Shown piece after piece: positions 30,385 to 39,163 of a stretch of 64,000 nt of DNA. The stretch is from contig OZ010795.1 of the NCBI GenBank assembly GCA_963932465.1, forward strand, positions 522,231,451 through 522,295,450, in the 5' to 3' direction. The number at the start of each line of letters is the position of its first letter. Positions within the stretch are counted from its first letter, which is position 1. Origin of the DNA: Maratus speciosus. Its lineage: Eukaryota > Arthropoda > Arachnida > Araneae > Salticidae. Below the pieces are notes generated by a model, which worked only from the letters and a program-made list of their open reading frames with translations, did no database searches and had not been told where the DNA came from. The translations under genes were made by a program, and so were the position numbers.

Positions 30385-31452
30385 ATGAAAGATCCTAAAA
30401 GTATCTTAGGGATGAAAGATCCTAAAAGTATCTTAGAAAAAATATATTATCATCCTGAAAGTGGTTATTGTGGTATCAATGAATTAAAACGGAAAACAGG
30501 TTTCAGTCAAAAGCAAATTACAGATTTTTTACACAGCCAAGATGTTTATACCAGACATAAGCCTTTAATTCGTAAATTTAAACGAAGACGCATTTATGTC
30601 AGTCATATCGATGATCAATGGCAAGCAGATTTATTGTTTATCAAACCTTTTAGTAAATATAATAACGGAACTAATTACTTATTGACAGTGATAGATATAT
30701 TTAGTAAATATGGGTGGGCCATTCCGATAAAAAGAAAAACAGGACAAGAAGTAACTGAAGCATTTAAAAAGATATTTAAAGAAAGAATTCCTGAAAGATT
30801 ACAAAGTGATAAAGGAACCGAATTTGTAAATAAATGGACTTTAAAATTATTTAAAGATCATAATATTCAGTGGTTTACAACTGAAAATGTTGAAATAAAA
30901 TGTTCTGTAGTTGAACGATTTAATAGGACAATTAATAAAAAAATTAGAACCTATCTAGCAGCCAACAATACTAAAAGATATATAGATGTATTGGACCAAT
31001 TAGTTAAAAATTATAATAATTCCAAGCATAGGTCTATCAAAATGACACCTAGCGAAGCGAGTCGAGCAGAAAACGAATCTGAAGTTTATAAAAATTTATA
31101 CGAAGAAAAAATAATAAGAAAACCGAAATTCAAGGTTGACGATAGAATAAGAATTTCGAAATACCAGACTGCTTTTACCCGCGGATACCAACCTACTTTT
31201 ACGGAAGAAATTTTCATCATTTCAGAAATATTAAACACTGACCCTATTACTTATAGGATAACGGATTTGAATGGCAACGAAATAAAAGGAACTTATTATG
31301 AACCGGAATTAGTTAAATATAATAAAAAAGATAAAATGTATAAGATTGAAAAAATAATAAAAAAGAAAGGAAAGAAATGTCTAGTTAAATGGTTAAATTA
31401 TTCCGACGAATTTAACTCTTGGGTTGACGAAAAAGATATCAAGTCAATTTAA
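30385..31452 (+). CDS. Integrase (DDE, retrovirus-like) with chromodomain
   Basis: 355 residues. After an N-terminal region (GYCGINELKRKTGFSQKQI, helix-turn-helix-like) comes an rve-type core with D82 (QWQADLLF), D142 (LQSDKGTEF) and E177 (VVERFNRT), spacing 59 and 34 residues between. An SH3-like segment follows (FKVDDRIRISK) and a C-terminal chromodomain (about 314-355: YKIEKIIKKK ... VKWLNYSDEFNSWV). This inserts the linear genome and should produce the 6-bp duplication seen here; the chromodomain may guide it to heterochromatin, which fits insertion in a satellite. The N-terminus contains a 27-bp tandem duplication, so either of two Met residues may start. The gene lacks the TAAATG context and begins TAGGGATG after the PLA2 stop, suggesting re-initiation on a shared transcript. 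Confidence 0.93.
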   Translation: MKDPKSILGMKDPKSILEKIYYHPESGYCGINELKRKTGFSQKQITDFLHSQDVYTRHKPLIRKFKRRRIYVSHIDDQWQADLLFIKPFSKYNNGTNYLLTVIDIFSKYGWAIPIKRKTGQEVTEAFKKIFKERIPERLQSDKGTEFVNKWTLKLFKDHNIQWFTTENVEIKCSVVERFNRTINKKIRTYLAANNTKRYIDVLDQLVKNYNNSKHRSIKMTPSEASRAENESEVYKNLYEEKIIRKPKFKVDDRIRISKYQTAFTRGYQPTFTEEIFIISEILNTDPITYRITDLNGNEIKGTYYEPELVKYNKKDKMYKIEKIIKKKGKKCLVKWLNYSDEFNSWVDEKDIKSI

Positions 31453-31461
31453 TTTTTCCGC

Positions 31462-32206
31462 TATAATATCAAACCTCCCGCATAGACGGGACTTTTTGAA
31501 ATATCATTATGTTTTTAAAATAACTCATCAAAACTCCCGCCTAGACGGGACTTTTTCAAATATTAAAATATAAACAAGCTATAATGTCAAAACTCCCGTC
31601 TAGACGGGACTTTTTCAAATATCATTATGTTATTAAAATAACTCATCAAAACTCCCGCCTAGACGGGACTTTTTCAAATATTAAAATATAAACAAGCTAT
31701 AATGTCAAAACTCCCGTCTAGACGGGACTTTTTCAAATATCATTATGTTATTAAAATAACTCATCAAAACTCCCGCCTAGACGGGACTTTTTCAAATATT
31801 AAAATATAAACAAGCTATAATGTCAAAACTCCCGTCTAGACGGGACTTTTTCAAATATCATTATGTTATTAAAATAACTCATCAAAACTCCCGCCTAGAC
31901 GGGACTTTTTCAAATATTAAAATATAAACAAGCTATAATGTCAAAACTCCCGTCTAGACGGGACTTTTTCAAATATCATTATGTTATTAAAATAACTCAT
32001 CAAAACTCCCGCCTAGACGGGACTTTTTCAAATATCATTATGTTATTAAAATTACTCATCAAAACTCCCGCCTAGACGGGACTTTTTCAAATATTAAAAT
32101 ATAAACAAGCTATAATGTCAAAACTCCCGCATAGACGGGACTTTTTCAAATATTAAAATATAAACAAGCTATAATGTCAAAACTCCCGTCTAGGCGGGAC
32201 TTTTGG
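31462..32206. repeat. 13-copy hairpin array, alternating units of 59 bp
   Basis: Thirteen copies of ACTCCCG(C/T)CTAGACGGGA followed by CTTTTTCAAATAT, at a steady 59-bp step. Two spacer types alternate almost perfectly (one with ATTATGTTATTAAAATAACT, one with TATAAACAAGCTATAATG), so the true unit is 118 bp. The copy with T is a perfect 14-bp palindrome CCCGTCTAGACGGG; the copy with C has one mismatch. It lies in the gap between integrase and the next gene. Not CRISPR: only two spacer types and no cas genes. Possible roles: replication origin, binding array, packaging signal or transcript 3' ends (hairpin then T5). Confidence 0.95.
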
Positions 32207-32241
32207 TTTTAAATGCATTACATTAAAATAAGTTTAAATAA

Positions 32242-32682
32242 ATGAATTGTGACTTTTTTAAAGACGTTTTAAGAGATGATTCTGATTCTAACTTAATGGA
32301 TTCTTTTGACAAAGAAAACAGATGTCAAATACCCGAAAAATATCTCAAAATTTATGACCAGATGAAAAAAAGTGAAATAATGTACGATTCGGACGGTGAA
32401 TATTTTACATATAAAAATATAGATGTTTTTTTAAGCGAAAGACGCAAATCCCGGATAAGTCGCTTTAACGCATTGAAATGGAAATTGAAGTTAAATATTC
32501 CATATAAAGCTGAAGAAATGTTTATTCAATTTTTAGATTTAGTGTATTATAAAAAGTCGATAAATTACCTATATTTCATAAAGAAAATATTAGATTATTA
32601 TAATATTGATAATAATTTGAAAGTAAAATTTAATAAGAAAAACGAAGACATTTGGAATAGCTTTCTAAAAAATTTTTCTTAA
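32242..32682 (+). CDS. Hypothetical protein, acidic N-terminus
   Basis: 146 residues with an Asp/Ser-rich start (CDFFKDVLRDDSDSNLMD), then a charged middle part containing an arginine/serine patch (SERRKSRISRF), then a lysine-, tyrosine- and leucine-rich helical C-terminus. No family recognised. The start is in TTTAAATAAATG, and the stop is followed directly by the next gene's TAAATG. It lies at the start of a row of small genes just upstream of the DNA polymerase, so an early regulatory or replication role is possible but unproven. Confidence 0.7.
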   Translation: MNCDFFKDVLRDDSDSNLMDSFDKENRCQIPEKYLKIYDQMKKSEIMYDSDGEYFTYKNIDVFLSERRKSRISRFNALKWKLKLNIPYKAEEMFIQFLDLVYYKKSINYLYFIKKILDYYNIDNNLKVKFNKKNEDIWNSFLKNFS

Positions 32683-32685
32683 TAA

Positions 32686-32910
32686 ATGGAGCTGTCTAAA
32701 ATTTGCAAGCATTGTCAGATGACGAAACCTTTAGACGAATATTATACTCGATTTCGTTACGGCAAAACAGAACATTACGCTAATTGCAAAAGTTGTCATT
32801 TAGCTATGAAAAATAAAAAAATTGATTGCGAATGTGGTAAAAAATACACTTTAGCTCATAAAAAGAGACATTTAAAAAGCAATTATCATATCAAACGAAC
32901 GTCAAAATAA
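32686..32910 (+). CDS. Small zinc-finger protein
   Basis: 74 residues with three metal-binding groups: CKHC (7-10), CKSC (34-37) and a C2H2-like finger from CECGKKYTLAHKKRHLKSNYH (49-69; Cys49, Cys51, His59, His63 or His69). The first two CxxC pairs are spaced like a small treble-clef or ribbon found in many viral and phage DNA-binding proteins. It is very basic. It starts three bases after the upstream stop (TTCTTAATAAATGG). Probably a nucleic-acid-binding regulator of the element; exact family unknown. Confidence 0.72.
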   Translation: MELSKICKHCQMTKPLDEYYTRFRYGKTEHYANCKSCHLAMKNKKIDCECGKKYTLAHKKRHLKSNYHIKRTSK

Positions 32911-33190
32911 ATTTATGATGTTGTGTTTTAAATTGAATGCATTTTTTTAGTTGAAAATATTATATTGAATGTTGCGTTTTATATTGAACTTGCTTATTCA
33001 ATGTTGTGTTTTAAATTGAACGTATTTTTTTAGTTGAAAGTATTATATTGAATGTTGCTGTTAGTTGAAAATATTATATTCAATGTTGTGTTTTTAATTG
33101 AACGCATTTTTTAGTTGAAAATATTATATTCAAAGTTGTGTTTTTTATTGAACGTATTTTTTAGTTGAAAGTATTATATTGGATGTTGCA
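32911..33190. repeat. Degenerate tandem repeat of about 57 bp
   Basis: Several imperfect copies of a unit containing TTTTTTAGTTGAAAATATTA, TATTGAATGTTGTGTTTT and ATTGAACG. It sits between the zinc-finger gene and a small start-less frame. Role unknown; it may be a decayed gene region or an additional binding array. Confidence 0.7.
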
Positions 33191-33355
33191 TTTTCAGAAA
33201 TTATTCAATTGGAGTTAAAAAAAAACTCGATAGTTTCAAAATATAGAAAAATTCCAAGACAGAGTGGATTGGTATTTTATATTCAAATGTCAGAAAAATT
33301 TTATTTAGAATTTAAAGGTAAAATAGAAGTGCCTGATTATGACAGTGATTTTTAG
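33142..33355 (+). pseudogene. Small open frame without a start (possible remnant)
   Basis: The frame is open from about 33142 to a TAG at 33353-33355 and its last 55 residues look protein-like (IIQLELKKNSIVSKYRKIPR, then a tail ending in DYDSDF). There is no usable upstream ATG and no TAAATG, unlike other genes here. A diverged second copy of its beginning (TTTTCAGAAATTCTTCAATT) lies near 33660. Either a gene that lost its start, or an exon joined by splicing (TTTTCAG precedes GAAATT). Confidence 0.35.
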
Positions 33356-33364
33356 GCTAAATAA

Positions 33365-33622
33365 ATGGGTAATTCAAAAAGTACAAAGATTTTGACAGGT
33401 AATTGTACAACTGAAAGAATAAATGTAGATTGGAATCATACCTTTAATGTTCATCCCAATGTTCATATAACGCCTGTATGTAAATACAGCGAACCATTTT
33501 TTGTTAGAATAACAGAAATAGATAAAAACGGATTTCGATTTGAATGTTTAAAATTGAATGGCGAACCTGTAGGAAAAAATTCAGATTTCTTTCAATGGAC
33601 AGCAATTAGTCCTTTTGAGTAA
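33365..33622 (+). CDS. Small protein with myristoylation signal, lectin-like C-terminus
   Basis: 85 residues. MGNSKS at the N-terminus fits an N-myristoylation signal (Gly2, Ser6). The remainder is beta-rich: PNVHITPVCKYSEPFFVRIT then GFRFECLKLNGEP and FFQWTAIS. The order P-x-V-x-I, GF-x-F and WTAIS near the end resembles H-type lectin domains, but at this length the match is only suggestive. Start GCTAAATAAATG, 10 bp after the stop of the start-less frame. If real, it could be a membrane-tethered sugar-binding or virion peripheral protein. Confidence 0.6.
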   Translation: MGNSKSTKILTGNCTTERINVDWNHTFNVHPNVHITPVCKYSEPFFVRITEIDKNGFRFECLKLNGEPVGKNSDFFQWTAISPFE

Positions 33623-33832
33623 ACGATCTTCTTTTTGAAATATATTTTTTAATAGTTGTTTTCAGAAATTCTTCAATTTAATTTAATTCATACTTTTAAA
33701 GACATTCATTTTAAATCGCTTAATGTAAAATTACCTGCCACCGAAAGTGGTCTAATTTAACGAGCATTTATAGATAGTGGTCGCTTTTAAAAATGTGTCG
33801 CAAAAAGTATTTATAAAAATGTTTGTATATAA
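33623..33832. other. Spacer upstream of the polymerase gene
   Basis: 210 bp, AT-rich, with a remnant of the frame at 33142 (TTTTCAGAAATTCTTCAATT) and CACCGAAAGTGGTC plus TAGATAGTGGTCGC as a small direct repeat of AGTGGTC. It probably contains the polymerase promoter. Confidence 0.45.
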
Positions 33833-36800
33833 ATGGAGGAAACTCTAAGATTGATATCTGTTTCAAAAATACATATTTCAAAATTAAGGCAGGTCGTAAA
33901 ACTTTTAAATATAAACCAACCCCAACATTGTAAAAAAGATGATTTAATCAGATTGATAATAAGATATATAAAAGAAACTGGGGAATACAAATATGTTTTA
34001 GTAGATTTATTAAAATTAGATGTCACAGATTATTTAAATAAAATACAGACAAAATTTATCGAAAATCCTAAAAAAAGAAATAAATTGAAAAAAATATTCG
34101 ATTCTTTCGATTTAAAATTTAACAATAACACAGAAGAATTTGATCCAAAAAATAACGAAGAAAAAAAGATAAAAACAGTGGTAAACCTTAAAAAATTATT
34201 TCCTGATTTGAATGAAAAATTGAAACAATTTATAAATGAACCGAAAAACCGTCCAAAACTTAAAAAACTCTTTGATTATTACGGCTTGAAATATAAAGAT
34301 GAAAAATTGATCAAAAAGACAGAAAAGAAAGTCAAATTGCAAACAAATTTGGAAAATCTGTTTAGACCCGATTACGAAATTGTTGAGAAAGAAAAAAAAA
34401 TTATTAAAAAATTTAATACTTATAGATATGTTTATAAAATAAGACAAATAAACAAACTCACACCGGGCCAGTATTATAGTATCTTAAAAGATTTATTCAG
34501 GAGAGCAATTGGAAAAATTGAAGGAAAGGTAGATATAATTGTATTCAATCCCTATTTAACACAACCCTTCCACCCTAAAATGATGTCAACGAAAGAAGCC
34601 TATGAGACCTATTTAGATGTTTTAACGCATAAAATTGAATACAAAGAGTTGGATATTAAAGACTGTGAATTTATTTTTACAGTCGTTGATTTGCCTAAAG
34701 GTGGTAAACATTTGAAATTACTGAACGATAACGATGTTGTCAATAAAAAAAGTATTCTTCAAATTAAAAATGACGATAATATCTGTTTGGCTAGATCCAT
34801 CGTTACAGCCCTGGCTATTCAAAATCGTAAAATTTTATGCGAAAAATTAAATCTAGAAAAACTTACAGATTTAGATGTTAAATACATAAAAATGGGTAGA
34901 AAATTACAAAAAAGTTTAGCGATAAAATTGCATGAAATGTGTGATATTCCGTTAGAAATGTGTAATTTAGAGCATATTAAACAATTCGAAATTTTTTTAG
35001 ATATTCAAATAACTATATTTTGCAGAGAAAATTTTAACGAAAAAATATACAGTGGTACCTATAAATCTAATTGTGTTTACATTTTAAAAAATAGAAATCA
35101 TTTTGATGTCATTACAACGGTTACAGGATTTTTAGGGAAAAAAAATTATTGTGATTATTGTAAAGTCAGTTATAAAAGAAGTGATCAACATAAATGTTCT
35201 TTAAAATGTAATAGATGTTTTAGGAAAGAGAGTAATTGCGAAGGAGATGATATTCAGTGCAATGATTGTTTTAGATCTTTTAAAGGAAAAAACTGCTTCG
35301 AAAATCATAAAAATGAAGCAGTCTGTGAAACACTGTGGAAATGTTTAAAATGTAAGAGAAATATCAATAGAAGACAAAGAAAACCGAAAGATCATAAATG
35401 TGGAGAAAGACTATGTAAAAACTGCAGAGGATGGGTTTTGGAAGATCATAAATGTTATATACGTAGGAAAGAATCTAAGGGAGGGACTTGTAAAAATATC
35501 TGTCCTAAAAATATAAAAGACAGAAAGAAATGGTGTGAGAAATGTGAAACGTCAGAATTTACAGAAAAATATATGTTTTTTGACGTTGAGACGAACCAAG
35601 AGACAGGAAATCACCAAGTCAATCTAGTTATAAATCATGATTTTAACGGAAAAGAAAAAATATTTAAGAATGAAAATGAATATTGTGAATGGTTATTCCA
35701 AGAGAAACATTGCGGTTATACAGTATTAGCGCATTATGGAAAAGGATTCGATTTTCAATTTCTAGCTAAATACTGCTTTAAAAATAAAATTAAAGTGTTT
35801 ACAATATATCAAGGAAATAAACTCATATATATGCAAGCAACCGTATATAATATAAGGTTTATCGATTCTATAAATTTTACACTGATTCCGCTAAGAAAAT
35901 TTCCTAAAACGTTTGGACTAACGGAATTGGCAAAAGGTTATTTTCCTCATTTGTTTAACACTAAGAAAAATCAAAATTATGTAGGAAAATATCCTGAAAA
36001 ATACTATTATGGTTATGATACTATGACTTTAGATCAAAGAAAAACTTTTGATAAATGGTATAAATCGGTAAAAAACGAAACATTTGATTTTCAAAAAGAA
36101 ATGATAAAATATTGTAGGTCTGATGTTGATATTTTAAGAAAAGGATGTTTAGAATTGCGAAGATTATTTCTAAACATTGCTAATATTGATCCTTTTAAAT
36201 ATGTCACTTTAGCTGGCGTTTGCATGGCTATATACAGAGATAAATTTATTCCAGTGAATACAATAGCGATTGATGAGGAGTGTATTCCAAAGGATCAATT
36301 CAGTAAGAAATCGATCATTTGGCTAGACTATCTGTCTGAAAAACACAATATCAAAATACAGCATGCTTTAAATGGTGGTGAGAAAAAATTGAAATTAGGG
36401 GATAAAACTTATAAAGTAGATGGTTTTTATAATAATACCGTTTATCAGTTTCAAGGATGTCATTGGCACGGTTGTCCTCGCTGTTTTACAGAATCCACCG
36501 TCAATCTTCAAAATCAGATATGTATGAAAGATTTGTATGAAAGAACTCAAAAAATAAATAAAAAAATAAAAGATAAAGGATTTGAATTGATTGAAATATG
36601 GGAATGTGATTTTGATAATCACAAAGAAATTAAAAAATATATGAAAAATGAATGGAAAAGAGATTTTATAGAACCTTTAAATCCTGGAAACGCATTCACC
36701 GGAGGTAGGTGTGAACCTACGAAATTAATATACGAAATGAAAGAAAATGAAAAGGGTAGATATATCGATGTTTGTTCACTTTATCCAACAGTGAATTACT

Positions 36801-38017
36801 TTGATTACTATCCTGTTGGTCATCCGGTAAAAATTTATAATCCGGAAAAATATGATAAGAATTGGTATGGTTTGATACAATGTAAAGTACTTTCACCTAG
36901 AAAACTCTATCATCCTGTTTTACCTTATAAAGGAGAAAAATTAATATTTAGTTTGTGTAAATTATGTTCAAAACCTATAAAATGCGAAAAGAAACAATGT
37001 AAAAAATGTTATGATATGCGGAATAATGAATGTAATCATACGGATGAGGAGAGAAGTTTTACTGGTACGTGGACAACTACCGAAGTTGAACTGGCTATTG
37101 AAAAAGGTTATAAGATTTTAAATATCTATGAAGTTTGGCATTTTGAAAAAAAATCTAATACATTATTTAAGGATTATGTTAAAATGTTTTTGAAAATCAA
37201 ATTAGAAACAGATGATAAATGGCCTGAAAATTTCAAAACTGAAAAAGAATATAAAAGGTGCGTAGAAAAGAAATTGGGTATAAGGTTAGGAGAAATCAAA
37301 GAAAACCCAGGAATGAGATTTATATCCAAAATTTGTTTAAACTCTTTATGGGGAAAGTTCGGACAGATAAAAAATATGAAACATACAGAGAATGTTACAG
37401 AATTGGCAGACTTTTATAGAATTATACTGAACGACCGCATTAAAGACTTGAATATGATATTTTTAAATGATGAGTGTGTGCAAATGGATTATAAGATGAA
37501 AGATGAATATGTCAAGAATAACTTTAATACGAATAATTATATAGCGGCTTTTACAACCAGTTCGGCTAGAATAAGATTATATGAAATGCTTGATAAATTA
37601 GGAGATAAAGTAATGTATTACGATACAGATAGTATTGTTTATATCGATGATGGCTCTAATAAAGTAAAAACAGGCTGTATGTTAGGCGAATGGACCGATG
37701 AATTAGGAGAAGATAAATATATGAAATCGTGGATATCTGGAGCTAGTAAAGATTATGGTTATATTCTGAACGATGGTTCTGTAAAAGGAAAAGTAAAAGG
37801 ATTTAAAATGAGTTATGAGAGCGAAACTAAGCTCAATTTTGACGAGAGAATGAAAACAATAACTGGGGAAATTGAGCATATAGATGTAGAAATAAATCAA
37901 TTTCAGATACAAAAAGATAAAAATATTAAAGTGAATAAAATGAATAAAAGATATATGTTTGGATATGATAAAAGAAGAATTTTAGATAACTTTGATACTG
38001 TACCTTTTGGATTTTAA
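33833..38017 (+). CDS. Protein-primed DNA polymerase B (Polinton type)
   Basis: 1394 residues, at the upper end for Polinton polymerases. The N-terminal 270 residues are lysine-rich with a repeated block (RPKLKKLFDYYGLKYKDEKL). Residues about 310-425 have DDNICLARSIV and NHFDVI, a Cys...His arrangement like OTU-type proteases that precedes Polinton polymerases. A cysteine-rich zinc-binding region follows (about 440-575). The 3'-5' exonuclease has FDVET (about 582), HYGKGFDF and YCRSDVD. An insert with QFQGCHWHGCPRCF (about 870) resembles the Vsr-like insert of related enzymes. Polymerase motifs: A, DVCSLYP (about 979); B, KICLNSLWGKFG (about 1165); C, YYDTDS (about 1262). All catalytic residues are present. 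It would replicate the linear element from a terminal protein. Start TATATAAATG. Confidence 0.95.
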   Translation: MEETLRLISVSKIHISKLRQVVKLLNINQPQHCKKDDLIRLIIRYIKETGEYKYVLVDLLKLDVTDYLNKIQTKFIENPKKRNKLKKIFDSFDLKFNNNTEEFDPKNNEEKKIKTVVNLKKLFPDLNEKLKQFINEPKNRPKLKKLFDYYGLKYKDEKLIKKTEKKVKLQTNLENLFRPDYEIVEKEKKIIKKFNTYRYVYKIRQINKLTPGQYYSILKDLFRRAIGKIEGKVDIIVFNPYLTQPFHPKMMSTKEAYETYLDVLTHKIEYKELDIKDCEFIFTVVDLPKGGKHLKLLNDNDVVNKKSILQIKNDDNICLARSIVTALAIQNRKILCEKLNLEKLTDLDVKYIKMGRKLQKSLAIKLHEMCDIPLEMCNLEHIKQFEIFLDIQITIFCRENFNEKIYSGTYKSNCVYILKNRNHFDVITTVTGFLGKKNYCDYCKVSYKRSDQHKCSLKCNRCFRKESNCEGDDIQCNDCFRSFKGKNCFENHKNEAVCETLWKCLKCKRNINRRQRKPKDHKCGERLCKNCRGWVLEDHKCYIRRKESKGGTCKNICPKNIKDRKKWCEKCETSEFTEKYMFFDVETNQETGNHQVNLVINHDFNGKEKIFKNENEYCEWLFQEKHCGYTVLAHYGKGFDFQFLAKYCFKNKIKVFTIYQGNKLIYMQATVYNIRFIDSINFTLIPLRKFPKTFGLTELAKGYFPHLFNTKKNQNYVGKYPEKYYYGYDTMTLDQRKTFDKWYKSVKNETFDFQKEMIKYCRSDVDILRKGCLELRRLFLNIANIDPFKYVTLAGVCMAIYRDKFIPVNTIAIDEECIPKDQFSKKSIIWLDYLSEKHNIKIQHALNGGEKKLKLGDKTYKVDGFYNNTVYQFQGCHWHGCPRCFTESTVNLQNQICMKDLYERTQKINKKIKDKGFELIEIWECDFDNHKEIKKYMKNEWKRDFIEPLNPGNAFTGGRCEPTKLIYEMKENEKGRYIDVCSLYPTVNYFDYYPVGHPVKIYNPEKYDKNWYGLIQCKVLSPRKLYHPVLPYKGEKLIFSLCKLCSKPIKCEKKQCKKCYDMRNNECNHTDEERSFTGTWTTTEVELAIEKGYKILNIYEVWHFEKKSNTLFKDYVKMFLKIKLETDDKWPENFKTEKEYKRCVEKKLGIRLGEIKENPGMRFISKICLNSLWGKFGQIKNMKHTENVTELADFYRIILNDRIKDLNMIFLNDECVQMDYKMKDEYVKNNFNTNNYIAAFTTSSARIRLYEMLDKLGDKVMYYDTDSIVYIDDGSNKVKTGCMLGEWTDELGEDKYMKSWISGASKDYGYILNDGSVKGKVKGFKMSYESETKLNFDERMKTITGEIEHIDVEINQFQIQKDKNIKVNKMNKRYMFGYDKRRILDNFDTVPFGF

Positions 38018-38054
38018 GCCAGATTTTTAATTTATAAAAAATCTTTTCTAATAA

Positions 38055-38504
38055 ATGGACGATGTCACTCTTATCATAAATGTTCAAGGTTTTATACTTC
38101 CGTTCAAATCTATAGCGAGAGAAATAAGCTGGGTTCATTTAAAAGAAGGAATAGGTGAAACGATTTCTGTATTTACACCTAACTATGAATTAGGTGATCA
38201 AGACCATGGAATAGTTCGTAGATGTACTAACGATATCCATGGTTTAAGATTTAAACGATATTCAGATAATACAGGCTTATGGATTAGTAGCGACAATGTA
38301 AAAGATTATCTCTTACAATTGCATCAGATATACGGAGGGACATTTGCTTTTAAAGGAGGAGTTTTTCCGAAAAGTACCTTTGAAGAATGGGGAATTCCTA
38401 TAAAAATATTAGAAGTACCGAGATGCGTTCGAATCCTAGGACAGGGTTGTTCTATGTACAGATGTCTGTACTATAAAAATTTTCTTTCAAAAATTGTTTC
38501 TTAA
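38055..38504 (+). CDS. Possible inactivated DEDD-exonuclease-like protein
   Basis: 149 residues. The start LIINVQGFILPFKSIAREIS, an internal DIHGLRF and a later FAFKGG resemble a family of transposon-encoded proteins in arthropods that begin F-V-D-V-Q-G-F and are thought to adopt an RNase H/DEDD exonuclease fold. Here the first Asp is Asn (INVQGF), so catalysis would be lost if the comparison holds. The C-terminus has RCVRILGQGCSMYRCLYY, three cysteines. It follows the polymerase by 37 bp with a TCTAATAAATG start, and its stop is directly followed by the next gene's TAAATG, so it belongs to the replication row. Family assignment is from memory of the pattern and uncertain. Confidence 0.7.
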   Translation: MDDVTLIINVQGFILPFKSIAREISWVHLKEGIGETISVFTPNYELGDQDHGIVRRCTNDIHGLRFKRYSDNTGLWISSDNVKDYLLQLHQIYGGTFAFKGGVFPKSTFEEWGIPIKILEVPRCVRILGQGCSMYRCLYYKNFLSKIVS

Positions 38505-38507
38505 TAA

Positions 38508-38795
38508 ATGGAAGAATTCAACAGTCTCAGATCGTTCCCTGTAACTCATAAGCTAAAAGATTTAGAGACAGGGAAATACAAACTGATTTCGTTGAAGAAA
38601 ATTCAAACAAAATTTGGAAATACCACTATTGCAAGATTAGAAGTTAATGATGTAGAAAAGGATTATTTTCTTAAAAAGAGTCATGGAAAAATTTCTGAAG
38701 CAGCAATAACAAAACTGAATGAATGTGGTTATATCTTTCATTTTAAAGGAAAAAATAATGACGGCATTTATGATTATGAATTAGAAAAAGCTTAA
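38508..38795 (+). CDS. Small putative OB-fold, ssDNA-binding-like protein
   Basis: 95 residues. KLKDLETGKYKLISLKKIQT, then TKFGNTTIARLEVNDVEKDYF, and a tail with GYIFHFKGK fits a small family common in arthropod DNA elements (pattern: L-x-x-G-x-Y-x-I, x-T-K-F-G-x-A, then a Y-x-x-Y/H-x-G-K end), likely an OB-type fold. A role in coating single-stranded DNA during protein-primed replication would fit its place after the polymerase. Starts CTTAATAAATG, four bases after the previous stop. Confidence 0.7.
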   Translation: MEEFNSLRSFPVTHKLKDLETGKYKLISLKKIQTKFGNTTIARLEVNDVEKDYFLKKSHGKISEAAITKLNECGYIFHFKGKNNDGIYDYELEKA

Positions 38796-39163
38796 TCCTA
38801 CAATTTGTTTTAAATCTTACAATAATCGAATGGACCTTTTATCGAACTATCAAACTACCAGAATAATATTTACGGAAATCAAAAATATATCTGTTTTTAA
38901 GTACAAATTTCTTTTCTGGCAAAGATGGGCTCATTTCCACACAAACTATTTTTTTTAATTTTATCGAACTATCAAAATATCCAGAATAGTATTTATTATT
39001 GCTAATAAAAAAGAGAGATCTATTCAAAATTTAAAACATATCATAAAAATCATTTAACTTTTATTTCAGACTTCAATATAATGCAATTGATATTTCTTAT
39101 TTATTTCATCTGTCTAAACTTTGTTCGAATGGATTTTATTTAATCTATCGAAAATTTATTTAG
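38796..39163. other. Non-coding right region of the Polinton
   Basis: 368 bp between the last unique gene and the right inverted repeat. It contains a direct repeat of about 38 bp (TTATCGAACTATCAAAcTAC, then CCAGAATA and TATTTA) near 38837 and 38959. No coding frame with the element's start context. Possibly regulatory. Confidence 0.55.

Noticed and set aside
31462..32206. CRISPR-like array (repeats of about 35 bp with 24-bp spacers)
   Set aside because: Only two spacer sequences alternate, there are no cas genes, and the setting is a eukaryotic Polinton.
34196..34447. Minus-strand frames inside the polymerase gene
   Set aside because: Phe-rich shadows of the lysine-rich plus-strand coding sequence.
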